This document shows, piece after piece, positions 1-7,617 of a stretch of 64,000 nucleotides of DNA. Each line of letters opens with the position of its first letter. Position 1 is the first letter of the stretch. The notes below the pieces were generated by a model. The model ran no database searches. It saw only the letters and a list, made by a program, of their open reading frames with translations, and was not told the origin of the DNA. The position numbers and the translations under genes were made by a program. Origin of the DNA: Bordetella genomosp. 7 (GTDB taxonomy: Bacteria > Pseudomonadota > Gammaproteobacteria > Burkholderiales > Burkholderiaceae_B); contig NZ_NEVK01000003.1 in the NCBI RefSeq assembly GCF_002261265.1, positions 868,001-932,000 of the forward strand. The letters are read 5' to 3'.

Positions 1-11
1 TGGGGGCCGAC

Positions 12-287
12 GTGGCGCCTCCGGACCTGAGCATGCCGCTCGCCATGTTTCTTTCGGGTGTCCTGGCTTGCGGCCTGGCTTTGCTGTGCTGGGCGGGCGC
101 CCAGCTGGCCTGCTGTGGCGGGCGCACGCGGCGGGGCATACGCATGGCCGCAGGCGTCGGCGGCCTGTTCTATGTCATGGGGCTCTTGGCCTTCGCAGCA
201 GGGTGCTGGTGGTCTGCGGCGCTGGGCCTGGATATGGGCGGCGACTCCATGGGCGCCGTTTTTGCTGCAAGCGCCACAGTTCTATGA
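12..287 (+). CDS. small membrane protein (possibly N-terminally cut by window edge)
   Basis: I do not recognise the family. The GTG at 12 gives 91 residues with two hydrophobic stretches (about residues 8-33 and 46-72), so it should sit in the inner membrane. The frame is open back to the window edge with no stop, so the true start may lie outside. It ends 74 bp before the pyrB start codon and is co-directional with it. The promoter-like elements and palindrome after its stop suggest pyrB has its own promoter rather than reading through from this gene. Confidence 0.5.
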   Translation: MAPPDLSMPLAMFLSGVLACGLALLCWAGAQLACCGGRTRRGIRMAAGVGGLFYVMGLLAFAAGCWWSAALGLDMGGDSMGAVFAASATVL

Positions 288-294
288 AAATTGC

Positions 295-342
295 TTGCCG
301 GCGGTAAAACAGCAGGATTAATATGCGCATTGCGTATATTAA
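295..342 (+). promoter_or_regulatory. pyrB promoter with 25-bp near-perfect palindrome
   Basis: A -35-like TTGCCG (295-300) and -10-like TAATAT (319-324) are 18 bp apart. Positions 318-342 form a palindrome with arms TTAATATGCGCA and TGCGTATATTAA around a central T. Eleven of twelve pairs match; 325/335 is the mismatch. The palindrome covers the -10 box and the expected transcription start, the place where a repressor would block initiation. No factor is proven. The downstream gene itself carries an HTH-like region. Confidence 0.55.
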
Positions 343-360
343 CCAGCCCCGGGGCCAGCA

Positions 361-1653
361 ATGTCCATCTCCCAGCAAGCTTTTCTGCGCGACGCCATGC
401 GCAGGTTGAACCTTACGCGCGACGTGTTCGCGACGCGCATCGGCGTCAAGCGCCGCGCGCTCGATACCTGGTTGCTGCCTGAAGGGTCGCAGGAATACCG
501 TGCGATGCCCGACGTGGTGGAACGCTTCGTCAGCGAAATCGTACAAAATGATGCCCTGCTGCAAAAATATACGCAAAGCGTACAAGGGGGGCCGCTGCGG
601 GAGCGCATTGCCGTAGACGGCAAGCATCAGCTGTTGTCCGTGGACCAGTTCTCGCGGGAATCAGTCGAAGATCTGTTCCGTGTGGCCGACATGATGCAAC
701 CTATTGCCCGCCGACAGAAGGTGTCGCGGGTGCTCGAAGGGGCAGTGCTGGGCAACCTGTTCTTCGAAGCGAGTACCCGTACCCGTGTCAGCTTCGGCTC
801 GGCCTTTTGCCGCCTGGGTGGCTCCGTGTGCGACACGACGGGTTTTACCTTCTCGTCCATGGCCAAGGGCGAATCGATCTACGACACGAGCCGCGTGATG
901 AGCGGCTACGTAGACGTCATGGTGGTGCGCCACCCCGACCAGGGGTCGGTTGCCGAGTTCGCGCGCGCGACGAACATACCAGTGGTCAATGGCGGCGACG
1001 GCCCCGGCGAGCATCCCAGCCAGGCGCTGCTCGACCTGTACACGATCCTTACCGAATTTTCACGGCTCGGAAAGCTGCTGGATGGCGCACACATCGCGGT
1101 GGTCGGCGACCTGAAATACGGCCGCACCGTGCATTCGCTGATCAAGCTGCTGTCACTGTACAAAGGCCTGAAGATCACGCTGATTTCCCCGCCGGGCCTG
1201 GAGATGCCCGCCTATATCATCGAGAAGGCCACACGCAATGGCAATGTGATCGAGCAGAAGAGCTCCCTTGCTGAAGGCCTGCCCGGCGCCGACGTCATTT
1301 ATGCCACGCGGGTGCAGAAAGAGCGCTTTGCCAACGAAGAAAGCGAAGGCTATACGCCGGACTTCCAGATCAGCCGCGCCACCATCGATACGTATTGCGG
1401 GCCCGATACGATCGTCATGCATCCGTTGCCGCGCGACAGCCGCCCCGGCGCCAACGATTTGAGTGTGGACCTGAATGTGGACTCGCGGCTGGCCATTTTC
1501 CGCCAGACAGACAATGGCATTCCCGTCCGTATGGCGATTTTTGCGGTGCTGCTGGGGGTAGAGGGGCTGGTGCAGCATTCAATGCGCGACGTCACCTGGA
1601 AGCATCCGTCGCACGTCGGCCCCGACGATTCGGCCTTTCACGGCCTGGAATGA
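361..1653 (+). CDS. pyrB: aspartate carbamoyltransferase with N-terminal HTH-like extension
   Basis: Condenses carbamoyl phosphate with L-aspartate to N-carbamoyl-L-aspartate, the committed step of pyrimidine synthesis, in the cytosol. It has 430 residues, against about 310 in the E. coli catalytic chain. Catalytic-domain marks are STRTR at 138-142 (carbamoyl-phosphate loop), HPSQALLDLYT at 218-228 and HPLPR near residue 357. The extra 85-90 residues lie N-terminal: residues 16-40 (LNLTRDVFATRIGVKRRALDTWLLP) look like an XRE-style helix-turn-helix, followed by a polar linker. No regulatory pyrI chain is present nearby. The catalytic call is firm. DNA binding by the extension is inference, supported by the palindrome immediately upstream. 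A weak GGGG precedes the ATG. Confidence 0.92.
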   Translation: MSISQQAFLRDAMRRLNLTRDVFATRIGVKRRALDTWLLPEGSQEYRAMPDVVERFVSEIVQNDALLQKYTQSVQGGPLRERIAVDGKHQLLSVDQFSRESVEDLFRVADMMQPIARRQKVSRVLEGAVLGNLFFEASTRTRVSFGSAFCRLGGSVCDTTGFTFSSMAKGESIYDTSRVMSGYVDVMVVRHPDQGSVAEFARATNIPVVNGGDGPGEHPSQALLDLYTILTEFSRLGKLLDGAHIAVVGDLKYGRTVHSLIKLLSLYKGLKITLISPPGLEMPAYIIEKATRNGNVIEQKSSLAEGLPGADVIYATRVQKERFANEESEGYTPDFQISRATIDTYCGPDTIVMHPLPRDSRPGANDLSVDLNVDSRLAIFRQTDNGIPVRMAIFAVLLGVEGLVQHSMRDVTWKHPSHVGPDDSAFHGLE

Positions 1654-1661
1654 ACCCATCA

Positions 1662-1693
1662 CACTAGCGGCAGGCTGCGGCCTGCCGCCAGTG
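1662..1693. terminator. hairpin between convergent pyrB and rdgC
   Basis: Inverted repeat: CACT-a-GCGGCAGGC, loop TGCG, GCCTGCCGC-c-AGTG. It fills the 44-bp gap between two converging genes. There is no clear T tract on either strand, so it is a stem-loop that may act in both directions rather than a canonical intrinsic terminator. Confidence 0.5.
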
Positions 1694-1697
1694 CGTG

Positions 1698-2597
1698 TCA
1701 GATGCGTTTTTCGCCGCCCAGCGCTTGCGTCAGGTCGGCCAGCAGCTTGGCCAGCTCGCCTGTCATGAGCGCCATGTCGGAATCGAATTTCTCATCGTCA
1801 TTTTGCATGACGGTGTCGGATCCTTCCTTGAGTACGTCAAGCGGCGCCACGCGCTTGATATCCAGCGATTCGGTCAGCACGAACGACACGCGGTCGGCCC
1901 ACGTCATGGCCAGCCGGGTGCACTGCTTGCCAGCCTGGATATGGCGCCGTACGTCGTCGGTATCGATGGTGTGCTTCACGTAGCGGATGGCTGCGCGGCT
2001 TTCTCCGGACGCCCGCAGTTCGGTGTCCTGGTCGATGCTGAAGTTCACGGGCGCCTCGTCGGCGGCCAGCCAGCCGGTCATGGCCGCGGCCGGCGATTGC
2101 GCCACGTACAGGTTTTCGAGAGGCAGGGGATCGATGGTCTTGGCCAGCAAGCCGATGATCTCATCGGCCTTGGCCGACGCTGCCGCATCGATCACCAGCC
2201 AATGATTGACGGGGTCGATCCAGACGCGGGTGTCGCGGTAGATGCTGAAGGCCTTGGGCAGGAGCTCGTCTGTGACGCGTTCCTTGATTTCCTTCATTTG
2301 CTTGCGACCCGGCTTGTAGCCTTGTTGTTCTTCGATTTCCTGGGCCCGGGCGCGCGCCACCTGGTTGATGACCGTGCTGGGCAGCAGCTTCTTTTCGGCC
2401 CGCATGCTCAAAAGGATTTGCTGGTTCACCGTATGCGACAGTGCCGCATTTTCGCGTGGCGAAATCCAGCCCAGGCTTTGCATTTCGAGGTTGTTGCCGG
2501 CCTGGTATGCATGCCGGGCGAGGCTTTCTTCAAGCCGTTCGCCGGTTAGTGTCCAAGGCGAAGAGAGGCGGTAGATCTTGAGATTCTTGAACCACAT
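1698..2597 (-). CDS. rdgC: recombination-associated protein RdgC
   Basis: RdgC is a nucleoid-associated, ring-forming double-stranded DNA-binding protein that restrains RecA-promoted recombination. The ORF gives 299 residues, the usual family length, and begins with the typical [12 protein letters not shown] chose this ATG over the much longer upstream frame because the family starts here and the longer version only adds low-complexity antisense of the DUF3185 gene. It sits about 5 kb from recA. It is convergent with pyrB and divergent from DUF3185 across a 147-bp gap. Confidence 0.93.
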   Translation of the reverse strand: MWFKNLKIYRLSSPWTLTGERLEESLARHAYQAGNNLEMQSLGWISPRENAALSHTVNQQILLSMRAEKKLLPSTVINQVARARAQEIEEQQGYKPGRKQMKEIKERVTDELLPKAFSIYRDTRVWIDPVNHWLVIDAAASAKADEIIGLLAKTIDPLPLENLYVAQSPAAAMTGWLAADEAPVNFSIDQDTELRASGESRAAIRYVKHTIDTDDVRRHIQAGKQCTRLAMTWADRVSFVLTESLDIKRVAPLDVLKEGSDTVMQNDDEKFDSDMALMTGELAKLLADLTQALGGEKRI

Positions 2598-2661
2598 GGC
2601 GTCGGGCAAAAGGGTTGATTCTATACGAGTGACGGCGTCGTCGCCTTGGTGTGGTTCCGGG

Positions 2662-2690
2662 TTGACACGACACGTTCTGTCACTGACAGT
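2662..2690. promoter_or_regulatory. promoter-like -35 and 13-bp palindrome between rdgC and DUF3185
   Basis: A consensus -35 TTGACA lies at 2662-2667. A perfect palindrome CTGTCA-C-TGACAG follows at 2677-2689, where the -10 of a plus-strand promoter would fall. The -10 itself (GACAGT) is weak. The arrangement would suit a regulated promoter for the DUF3185 gene. The factor is unknown. Confidence 0.35.
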
Positions 2691-2744
2691 GGCCGGGGGT
2701 TCCGGTATCTTCCGGCCGACGTCAACCATAAGAAGGACACCACA

Positions 2745-2963
2745 ATGAAACCGGCGACTATCGTAGGAATCGTGCTCATCGCGTTGGGCGCTGCGGCACT
2801 GGTGTACAAGGGGTTCAACTACACCAGCGAAGAAACGGTGCTGCAGATCGGCTCGGTCAAGGCAACGGCGGAAACCGAGAAGTCGGTATCCGTGCCGACC
2901 TGGGCGGGCATTGCGGCCATTGTCGTGGGCGTGCTGGTGGTCGGCCTGGGACGCCGCCGTTGA
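2745..2963 (+). CDS. DUF3185 family small membrane protein
   Basis: A 72-residue protein with two hydrophobic segments (about 3-20 and 49-67) joined by a polar loop containing [17 protein letters not shown], ending in basic GRRR. This is the DUF3185 pattern: small inner-membrane proteins of unknown function, common in proteobacteria. AGAAGGA sits about 10 nt upstream of the chosen ATG, which excludes the longer upstream extension. A 20-bp GC-only palindrome (2966-2985) follows the stop. Confidence 0.8.
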   Translation: MKPATIVGIVLIALGAAALVYKGFNYTSEETVLQIGSVKATAETEKSVSVPTWAGIAAIVVGVLVVGLGRRR

Positions 2964-2965
2964 CG

Positions 2966-2985
2966 CCCGGGGCGCGCGCCCCGGG
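2966..2985. terminator. GC-only palindrome after the DUF3185 gene
   Basis: Positions 2966-2985 form a perfect 20-bp palindrome (CCCGGGGCGC and its complement) immediately after the stop codon. No T tract follows, so efficiency as an intrinsic terminator is uncertain. Confidence 0.35.
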
Positions 2986-3022
2986 GCATCGCTATCCGTA
3001 TTCCGCCGCGCAACGCGGCGGC

Positions 3023-3055
3023 AAAAAAAAAGGCCCGGCTTGAGAAAGCCGGGCC
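3023..3055 (-). terminator. strong intrinsic terminator on the minus strand
   Basis: Read on the minus strand: a 10-bp perfect stem (GGCCCGGCTT paired with AAGCCGGGCC, four-base loop) followed directly by nine T residues. The MHS transporter to the right already has its own terminator at 3303-3328. This second one therefore implies a separate short minus-strand transcript starting somewhere in 3060-3300. Confidence 0.75.
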
Positions 3056-3245
3056 CGGGAAGGTCAACCGATGCCGCGCCAAAAAAGGCTCGCGGGGTGC
3101 GCGGCATCGGCGTCAGAAAACAGGCCCTGCTATTTGCGGACAGGGATCACAGTGCGCAAATGCGGTGCAAGACCTTATTCTGAGCCCGCAGTCTAATCCC
3201 GAAGGTCTGACAGGGGCCTGAATTCCGCAGCGGCTTTTTCCCCGC
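3056..3245 (-). ncRNA. candidate structured non-coding RNA
   Basis: The gene-free interval 2964-3372 has no convincing ORF. It is bounded on the minus strand by two separate intrinsic terminators. Between them, CAGGCCCCTG (3212-3221) can pair with CAGGGCCTG (3121-3129), closing a loop of about 80 nt. A second inverted repeat, CCGATGCCGCGC at 3068-3079 with GCGCGGCATCGG at 3099-3110, precedes the terminator. A long closing stem with a large interior resembles 6S-type architecture, but I could not match family-specific sequence. Strand follows from the terminator. The 5' end is a guess. Confidence 0.35.
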
Positions 3246-3302
3246 TTCCCCACGCTGGCGCCTGCTTGTCGCTGCCCACCGACGCGGCGCCGTCCAGTAC
3301 GC

Positions 3303-3328
3303 AAAAAAAAAGCTCCCGAAGGAGCTTT
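3303..3328 (-). terminator. intrinsic terminator of the MHS transporter gene
   Basis: On the minus strand AAAGCTCC pairs with GGAGCTTT around a TTCG loop, followed by a run of T. It lies 45 bp beyond the transporter stop codon and is a textbook intrinsic terminator. Confidence 0.85.
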
Positions 3329-3372
3329 GAAGAGCCAGACAGTTGCAGCAGTCCTGCCTGGCGGGGGAACCG

Positions 3373-5052
3373 TTATTCGGCGTTGATATCGACGTCCTTG
3401 GTTTCTCGTACGAACAGGGTGCCGATTACCAGGGTCATGACGGCGATGATAATCGGGTACCACAGGCCGTCGTAGATGTTTCCGGTTGCCGCAACGATCG
3501 CGAAGGCCACCGGCGGCAGGAACCCGCCGAACCAGCCATTGCCGATGTGATAGGGCAGGCTCATCGAGGTGTAGCGGATGCGCGTGGGGAACATTTCAAC
3601 CAGCATTGCGGCAATGGGGCCGTACACCATCGTGACAAAGATCACCAAGATTGTCAGCAGCACGACCACCATGACCTTGTTCATCTGCGCGGGGTCCGCC
3701 TTCGCGGGATAGCCGTGGTCGCGGATCGCCGTGGTCAGTGAGGTCTTGAGCTCTGCCGACTTGGCTTTGAACTCGTCGGCCGACATGCCCGTGCCTTCGA
3801 ACGACGTGAACTCATCATTGCCGATGCGTACCTTGGCCACCGATCCGGCCGGAGCTGCTTCGTTGGAGTAGTTCACCGAGTTGGCGGCCAGGAACGACTT
3901 GACCACATCGCACGAGCTGGTGAACGAGGCCGTGCCCACCGGGTTGAACTGGAACGAGCAAGTGGCGGGATCGGCGACGACGGTAACGGGCGCCGTGGCC
4001 TGTGCCCTTTCGAGCGCCGGGTTGGCAAAGTGAGTCAGCCCCTGGAACAGCGGGAAATACGTCAGCGCGGCGATGAGGCAGCCGCCCATGATGATGGGCT
4101 TGCGGCCGATGCGGTCCGACAGCGCGCCAAATATCAGGAAGAACGGCGTGCCGATGAGCAGCGCGATGGCGATCATGATGTTCGCGGTGTTCGCGTCGAC
4201 CTGCAGCGTCTTGGTCAGGAAGAACAGCGCATAGAACTGGCCCGTGTACCACACCACTGCCTGGCCGGCGGTCAGCCCCAGCAGGGCGATGATGACGACC
4301 TTGAGGTTCTTCCATTGGGCGAACGATTCGGTCAGCGGAGCCTTCGAACCGCGGCCTTCTTCCTTCATGCGCTTGAAGGTGGGCGATTCGTTGAGCTGCA
4401 GGCGGATCCAGACCGAGATGCCCAGCAACACCGCAGAGATCAGGAACGGAATGCGCCAGCCCCAGTCGCGGAAGGCTTCTTCGGACATTACGCCGCGCAC
4501 ACCCATGATGACCAGCAGCGACAGGAACAGCCCCAACGTGGCCGTGGTCTGGATCCAGGCCGTGTACGCGCCGCGCCGACCTTGCGGCGCGTGCTCTGCC
4601 ACGTAGGTGGCTGCGCCGCCGTATTCGCCGCCGAGCGCCAGGCCCTGCAGCAGCCGCAGCCCGATCAGGATGGCGGGGGCCGCGATGCCGATACTGGCGT
4701 AACTGGGAAGCACGCCCACCAGGAAGGTGGACAGGCCCATGATCACAATGGTGACCAGGAATGTGTATTTGCGCCCGACCAGGTCACCCAGGCGGCCGAA
4801 CACCAATGCGCCGAAGGGCCGGACGGCAAAGCCGGCGGCAAATGCCAGAAGCGCGAAAATGAAAGCTGCGGTGGGATTGACGCCAGAGAAAAAGTGGATG
4901 GCGATGACGCCTGCCAGCGAGCCATACAGGTAAAAGTCGTACCACTCGAAGACCGTCCCGAGTGACGACGCGAATATGACACGCCGTTCTTCTTTGGTCA
5001 TGGCGCGGGGGCCTGCCGATGGGCCGCCGTCGGCCAGCGATGCTGTGCTCAT
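3373..5052 (-). CDS. MFS transporter, metabolite:H+ symporter (MHS) family, with large extracytoplasmic insertion
   Basis: Proton-coupled uptake of a small metabolite across the inner membrane; substrate unknown. It has 559 residues and about 12 predicted membrane segments. MHS marks are FEWYDFYLYG near residue 35, RPFGALVFGRLGDLVGRK near 80, and GGEYGGAATYVAEHAP near 140. Between membrane segments in the second half (about residues 365-470) is a polar insertion of roughly 105 residues with two Cys (in TCSFQF and SSCDV) that could form a disulfide outside the membrane. The ATG at 5052 has a GGAG site directly upstream, so the longer frame is rejected. It has its own terminator. Confidence 0.85.
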   Translation of the reverse strand: MSTASLADGGPSAGPRAMTKEERRVIFASSLGTVFEWYDFYLYGSLAGVIAIHFFSGVNPTAAFIFALLAFAAGFAVRPFGALVFGRLGDLVGRKYTFLVTIVIMGLSTFLVGVLPSYASIGIAAPAILIGLRLLQGLALGGEYGGAATYVAEHAPQGRRGAYTAWIQTTATLGLFLSLLVIMGVRGVMSEEAFRDWGWRIPFLISAVLLGISVWIRLQLNESPTFKRMKEEGRGSKAPLTESFAQWKNLKVVIIALLGLTAGQAVVWYTGQFYALFFLTKTLQVDANTANIMIAIALLIGTPFFLIFGALSDRIGRKPIIMGGCLIAALTYFPLFQGLTHFANPALERAQATAPVTVVADPATCSFQFNPVGTASFTSSCDVVKSFLAANSVNYSNEAAPAGSVAKVRIGNDEFTSFEGTGMSADEFKAKSAELKTSLTTAIRDHGYPAKADPAQMNKVMVVVLLTILVIFVTMVYGPIAAMLVEMFPTRIRYTSMSLPYHIGNGWFGGFLPPVAFAIVAATGNIYDGLWYPIIIAVMTLVIGTLFVRETKDVDINAE

Positions 5053-5237
5053 AGTGTCTCCTCGTTTCTGGGGCCGGTGGTGATCCACCGTGCAGGCTCT
5101 TGCCGGCATACCCGGCAGGGCTACCAGCAAGGTAAAAAAGCTGGCTGACGAGGTTCTGACGCGATGCTTACCCCAACCTTATTTGTGAAACAATATGTAT
5201 CTTCTCCGGGGAAGAATAATGCCGGGCAGGGTATGCC

Positions 5238-6686
5238 CTAGGTGCCATCCGAGGCGTTGACGGTGCGCGAGTACAACGGAAACTGCACTTGAATGCAGGT
5301 TCCGGGTAGCTGTGAGTGCGCGGTTCCTTCGTGGATGTGCACCCTGGCGCCGTGCTTCTGGGCGATTTCGCGCACGATGGCCAGGCCCAGCCCGCTGCCT
5401 TCGGCCTGGGTGCCCAGCACCCGATAGAAGCGGTCGAATACCCGCTCGCGTTCCTGGGGGGGGATGCCGGGGCCCGAATCTTCTACTTCCAGGACGGCCG
5501 CTTCCGCGGCGGTGCGCACCCGTACGGTGATGTGGCCGCCCGGCGGCGTGTAGCGCAGCGCGTTGTCCACCAGGTTGTTCAGCAGTTCGGCCAGCAGGAT
5601 CGCATTGCCCGAGATATATGCGGGCTGGTCTGCCGCCTCGAAACCCAGGTCGGTGTTCAACGCCAGGGCCTGCGGCACCCACAGCATGGTCTGCTCATAG
5701 CCCACCGCGTTCAGGTCGATACGGGCCAGGTCGGCCGAATGGGGGTTTTCGGCGCGCGCGAGCAACAGCAACTGGTTGACCAGGCGGGTGGCCCGTTCGG
5801 AGCCCATGACCAGCTGGCGCAGGCTGTATTGCATTTCGTCCGGGCTTGCATCGCGCAGCGCCAGTTCGGCCTGCGTGCGCAGGCCTGCCAGCGGCGTCTT
5901 GAGCTGATGCGCGGCGTCGGCCACAAATCGGCGCTGTGCCTCGACGTTGGCCGACAGGCGGTCGAGAAGGTCGTTCATGGCGCCCACGAGCGGCGCGATT
6001 TCTGAGGGCGCCGCCCGCTCGTCGATAGGCGACAGATCATCCGGGCGCCGCGCCCGCAGGCGCTGCTGCAGCGCATTCAGAGGCGCCACGCCGCGCGACA
6101 GCCCGAACCAGACCAGCAGCACGGCCACAGGCAGCACGATGAACTGAGGAATGATCACGCCTTTGATGATGTCGTTGGCCAGTTCGGTGCGTCGTTCCAT
6201 CGTTTCGGCCACTACCAGCAGGACGGGCTGGCCGTCCGGGATGTGCAGATCCACCCATGTGTAGGCGAGCCTGACGCCGAAACCGCGCAGGGTGTCGTCG
6301 ATGTAAAGAATGGCGCCTGGCTGCGGCTGGCCGAGATCGGGCGGCAGGGGCAGGGCGCGGTCTCCGCCCAGGTATTCGCCCCGGCTGCCCAGCGCCAGCC
6401 AGAACACGCTGTCGGTTTCGTCCGGCCGCAGCACGTCGCGCACCGGCTCGCTCATCTGCAGCACGGCGCGGCCATCCTGCGCCTGCACGTGGCGGGCCAG
6501 TACATGCAGGTTGTTGGCAAGCGCCCTGTCGTAGGGAACGTTGGCGATGTTCTGCGCCACCACGTAAGTGATGGCCACGCTCATGGGCCACAGCAGGAAG
6601 AGCGGCGCCAGCATCCAATCGAGGATTTCGCCCAGCAGCGAGCGCTGCGGCGGCGCGAAGCTGGGGCCTTTGGCCCCGCCTTGCAT
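5238..6686 (-). CDS. sensor histidine kinase, TctE/QseC-like
   Basis: Membrane sensor kinase paired with the response regulator immediately upstream. Two membrane segments (about residues 20-40 and 165-185) flank a periplasmic sensor region of about 120 residues. A HAMP-like stretch follows, then an H-box (AHQLKTPLAGL, phosphoacceptor His), N-box (NNLVDNALRYTPPGG), and G-boxes DSGPGIPP and GSGLGLAI. I favour the ATG at 6686, which has AGGAGG 11 nt upstream and gives 482 residues. GTG at 6752 or TTG at 6767 would overlap or nearly overlap the regulator. TctE-type kinases control tricarboxylate (TctABC) uptake, and the many Bug receptors here fit such a role, but no transporter subunits are adjacent. 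Confidence 0.88.
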   Translation of the reverse strand: MQGGAKGPSFAPPQRSLLGEILDWMLAPLFLLWPMSVAITYVVAQNIANVPYDRALANNLHVLARHVQAQDGRAVLQMSEPVRDVLRPDETDSVFWLALGSRGEYLGGDRALPLPPDLGQPQPGAILYIDDTLRGFGVRLAYTWVDLHIPDGQPVLLVVAETMERRTELANDIIKGVIIPQFIVLPVAVLLVWFGLSRGVAPLNALQQRLRARRPDDLSPIDERAAPSEIAPLVGAMNDLLDRLSANVEAQRRFVADAAHQLKTPLAGLRTQAELALRDASPDEMQYSLRQLVMGSERATRLVNQLLLLARAENPHSADLARIDLNAVGYEQTMLWVPQALALNTDLGFEAADQPAYISGNAILLAELLNNLVDNALRYTPPGGHITVRVRTAAEAAVLEVEDSGPGIPPQERERVFDRFYRVLGTQAEGSGLGLAIVREIAQKHGARVHIHEGTAHSQLPGTCIQVQFPLYSRTVNASDGT

Positions 6687-6729
6687 GGCATCCAGGGCCT
6701 CCTGGTTCAGCTTTTCGTGTGCGGCCGGC

Positions 6730-7419
6730 TCAATGGGAGAGGAAGCCGGCACCCTGGTCCCGTTCAAGGCAGTAGCCCAGCCCGCGCACGGTAATGATCT
6801 TGACGCCGCTCGGTTCGAGTTTCTTGCGCAGGCGATGCACGTAGACCTCGATGGCGTTGGTGCTGACTTCTTCGCCCCATTCGCATAAATGGTCGACCAA
6901 CTGGGTCTTGCTGACCATGCGGCCGCTGCGGGTCAGAAGGATTTCGAGCAGGCTGACTTCGCGGGCGGACAGGTCGAGCGTCTGGTCGTCGACCATGGCC
7001 ACGCGCCCGGTCTGGTCGAACACCAGGCGTCCGTGGCGCAGCAGCGTGGCGCCGCCGCCTGCGCCGCGCCGGGTCAGGGCCCGGACGCGGGCTTCGAGTT
7101 CGGACAGCGCGAAAGGCTTGGCCATGTAGTCGTCGGCGCCAAGGTCCAGGCCCTGGACCCGCTGCTCTACGCTGTCGGCCGCCGTGAGAATGAGCACCGG
7201 CAACAGCGACTTGCGCGCCCGCAGGCGCCGCAGGACTTCCAGGCCGGCCAGGTGCGGCAGCCCGAGGTCCAGGATGAGCAGGTCGAACGCCTGCGCCGCC
7301 AGGGCCGAGTCGGCCGCGATGCCGTCGCTGACCGCGTCGACCGCATACCCGTTGTGACGCAACGAACGGGACAGGCCGTCGGCCAGGATGCTGTCGTCTT
7401 CGGCGATGAGAATGCGCAT
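6730..7419 (-). CDS. OmpR/PhoB-type response regulator, TctD-like
   Basis: Cytosolic DNA-binding partner of the downstream kinase. It has 229 residues. The receiver domain is 1-115, with the acidic pocket at EDD (residues 7-9), the likely phosphoacceptor Asp at 51 in LILDLGLP, and Lys of the MAKPF motif near 101. The winged-helix effector occupies about 130-222 and includes VYVHRLRKKLEP and RGLGYCL. The start is the ATG of MRILIAEDD; longer upstream extensions run into the recA promoter region. It is transcribed with the kinase and divergent from recA. Confidence 0.9.
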   Translation of the reverse strand: MRILIAEDDSILADGLSRSLRHNGYAVDAVSDGIAADSALAAQAFDLLILDLGLPHLAGLEVLRRLRARKSLLPVLILTAADSVEQRVQGLDLGADDYMAKPFALSELEARVRALTRRGAGGGATLLRHGRLVFDQTGRVAMVDDQTLDLSAREVSLLEILLTRSGRMVSKTQLVDHLCEWGEEVSTNAIEVYVHRLRKKLEPSGVKIITVRGLGYCLERDQGAGFLSH

Positions 7420-7517
7420 GCGAGGCAAGTAGCGGAGCTGGGGCCGCCGGGCGGCCGGGTGCCAGCATTCTGGCATAGCAACGGCAGCTTGCACACAGGG
7501 GGTCTCCCGGATTATTC

Positions 7518-7546
7518 TGGCATACTGTGCATATGTACAGTATAAT
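7518..7546 (+). promoter_or_regulatory. recA promoter with LexA (SOS) box
   Basis: CTGTGCATATGTACAG at 7525-7540 matches the LexA consensus CTGT-N8-ACAG exactly and extends to a longer imperfect palindrome (7522-7544). It fills the space between -35-like TGGCAT (7518-7523) and -10 TATAAT (7541-7546), which are 17 bp apart. LexA bound here would occlude RNA polymerase, so recA (and coupled recX) should be DNA-damage inducible. Confidence 0.92.
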
Positions 7547-7617
7547 CCGATGCCATAATCGCCGCTGCCGGCGCCTTGCGCCGTCGTGATGCACACATTT
7601 CACCCACGGGACACCAC

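Noticed and set aside
1695-2549. Plus-strand ORF of 284 residues opposite rdgC
   Set aside because: Antisense shadow of rdgC. No recognisable motif and the rdgC call is secure.
4030-4965. Plus-strand ORF of 311 residues opposite the MHS transporter
   Set aside because: Composition is Arg/Asp/Gln-rich low complexity and it is antisense to a clear membrane transporter.
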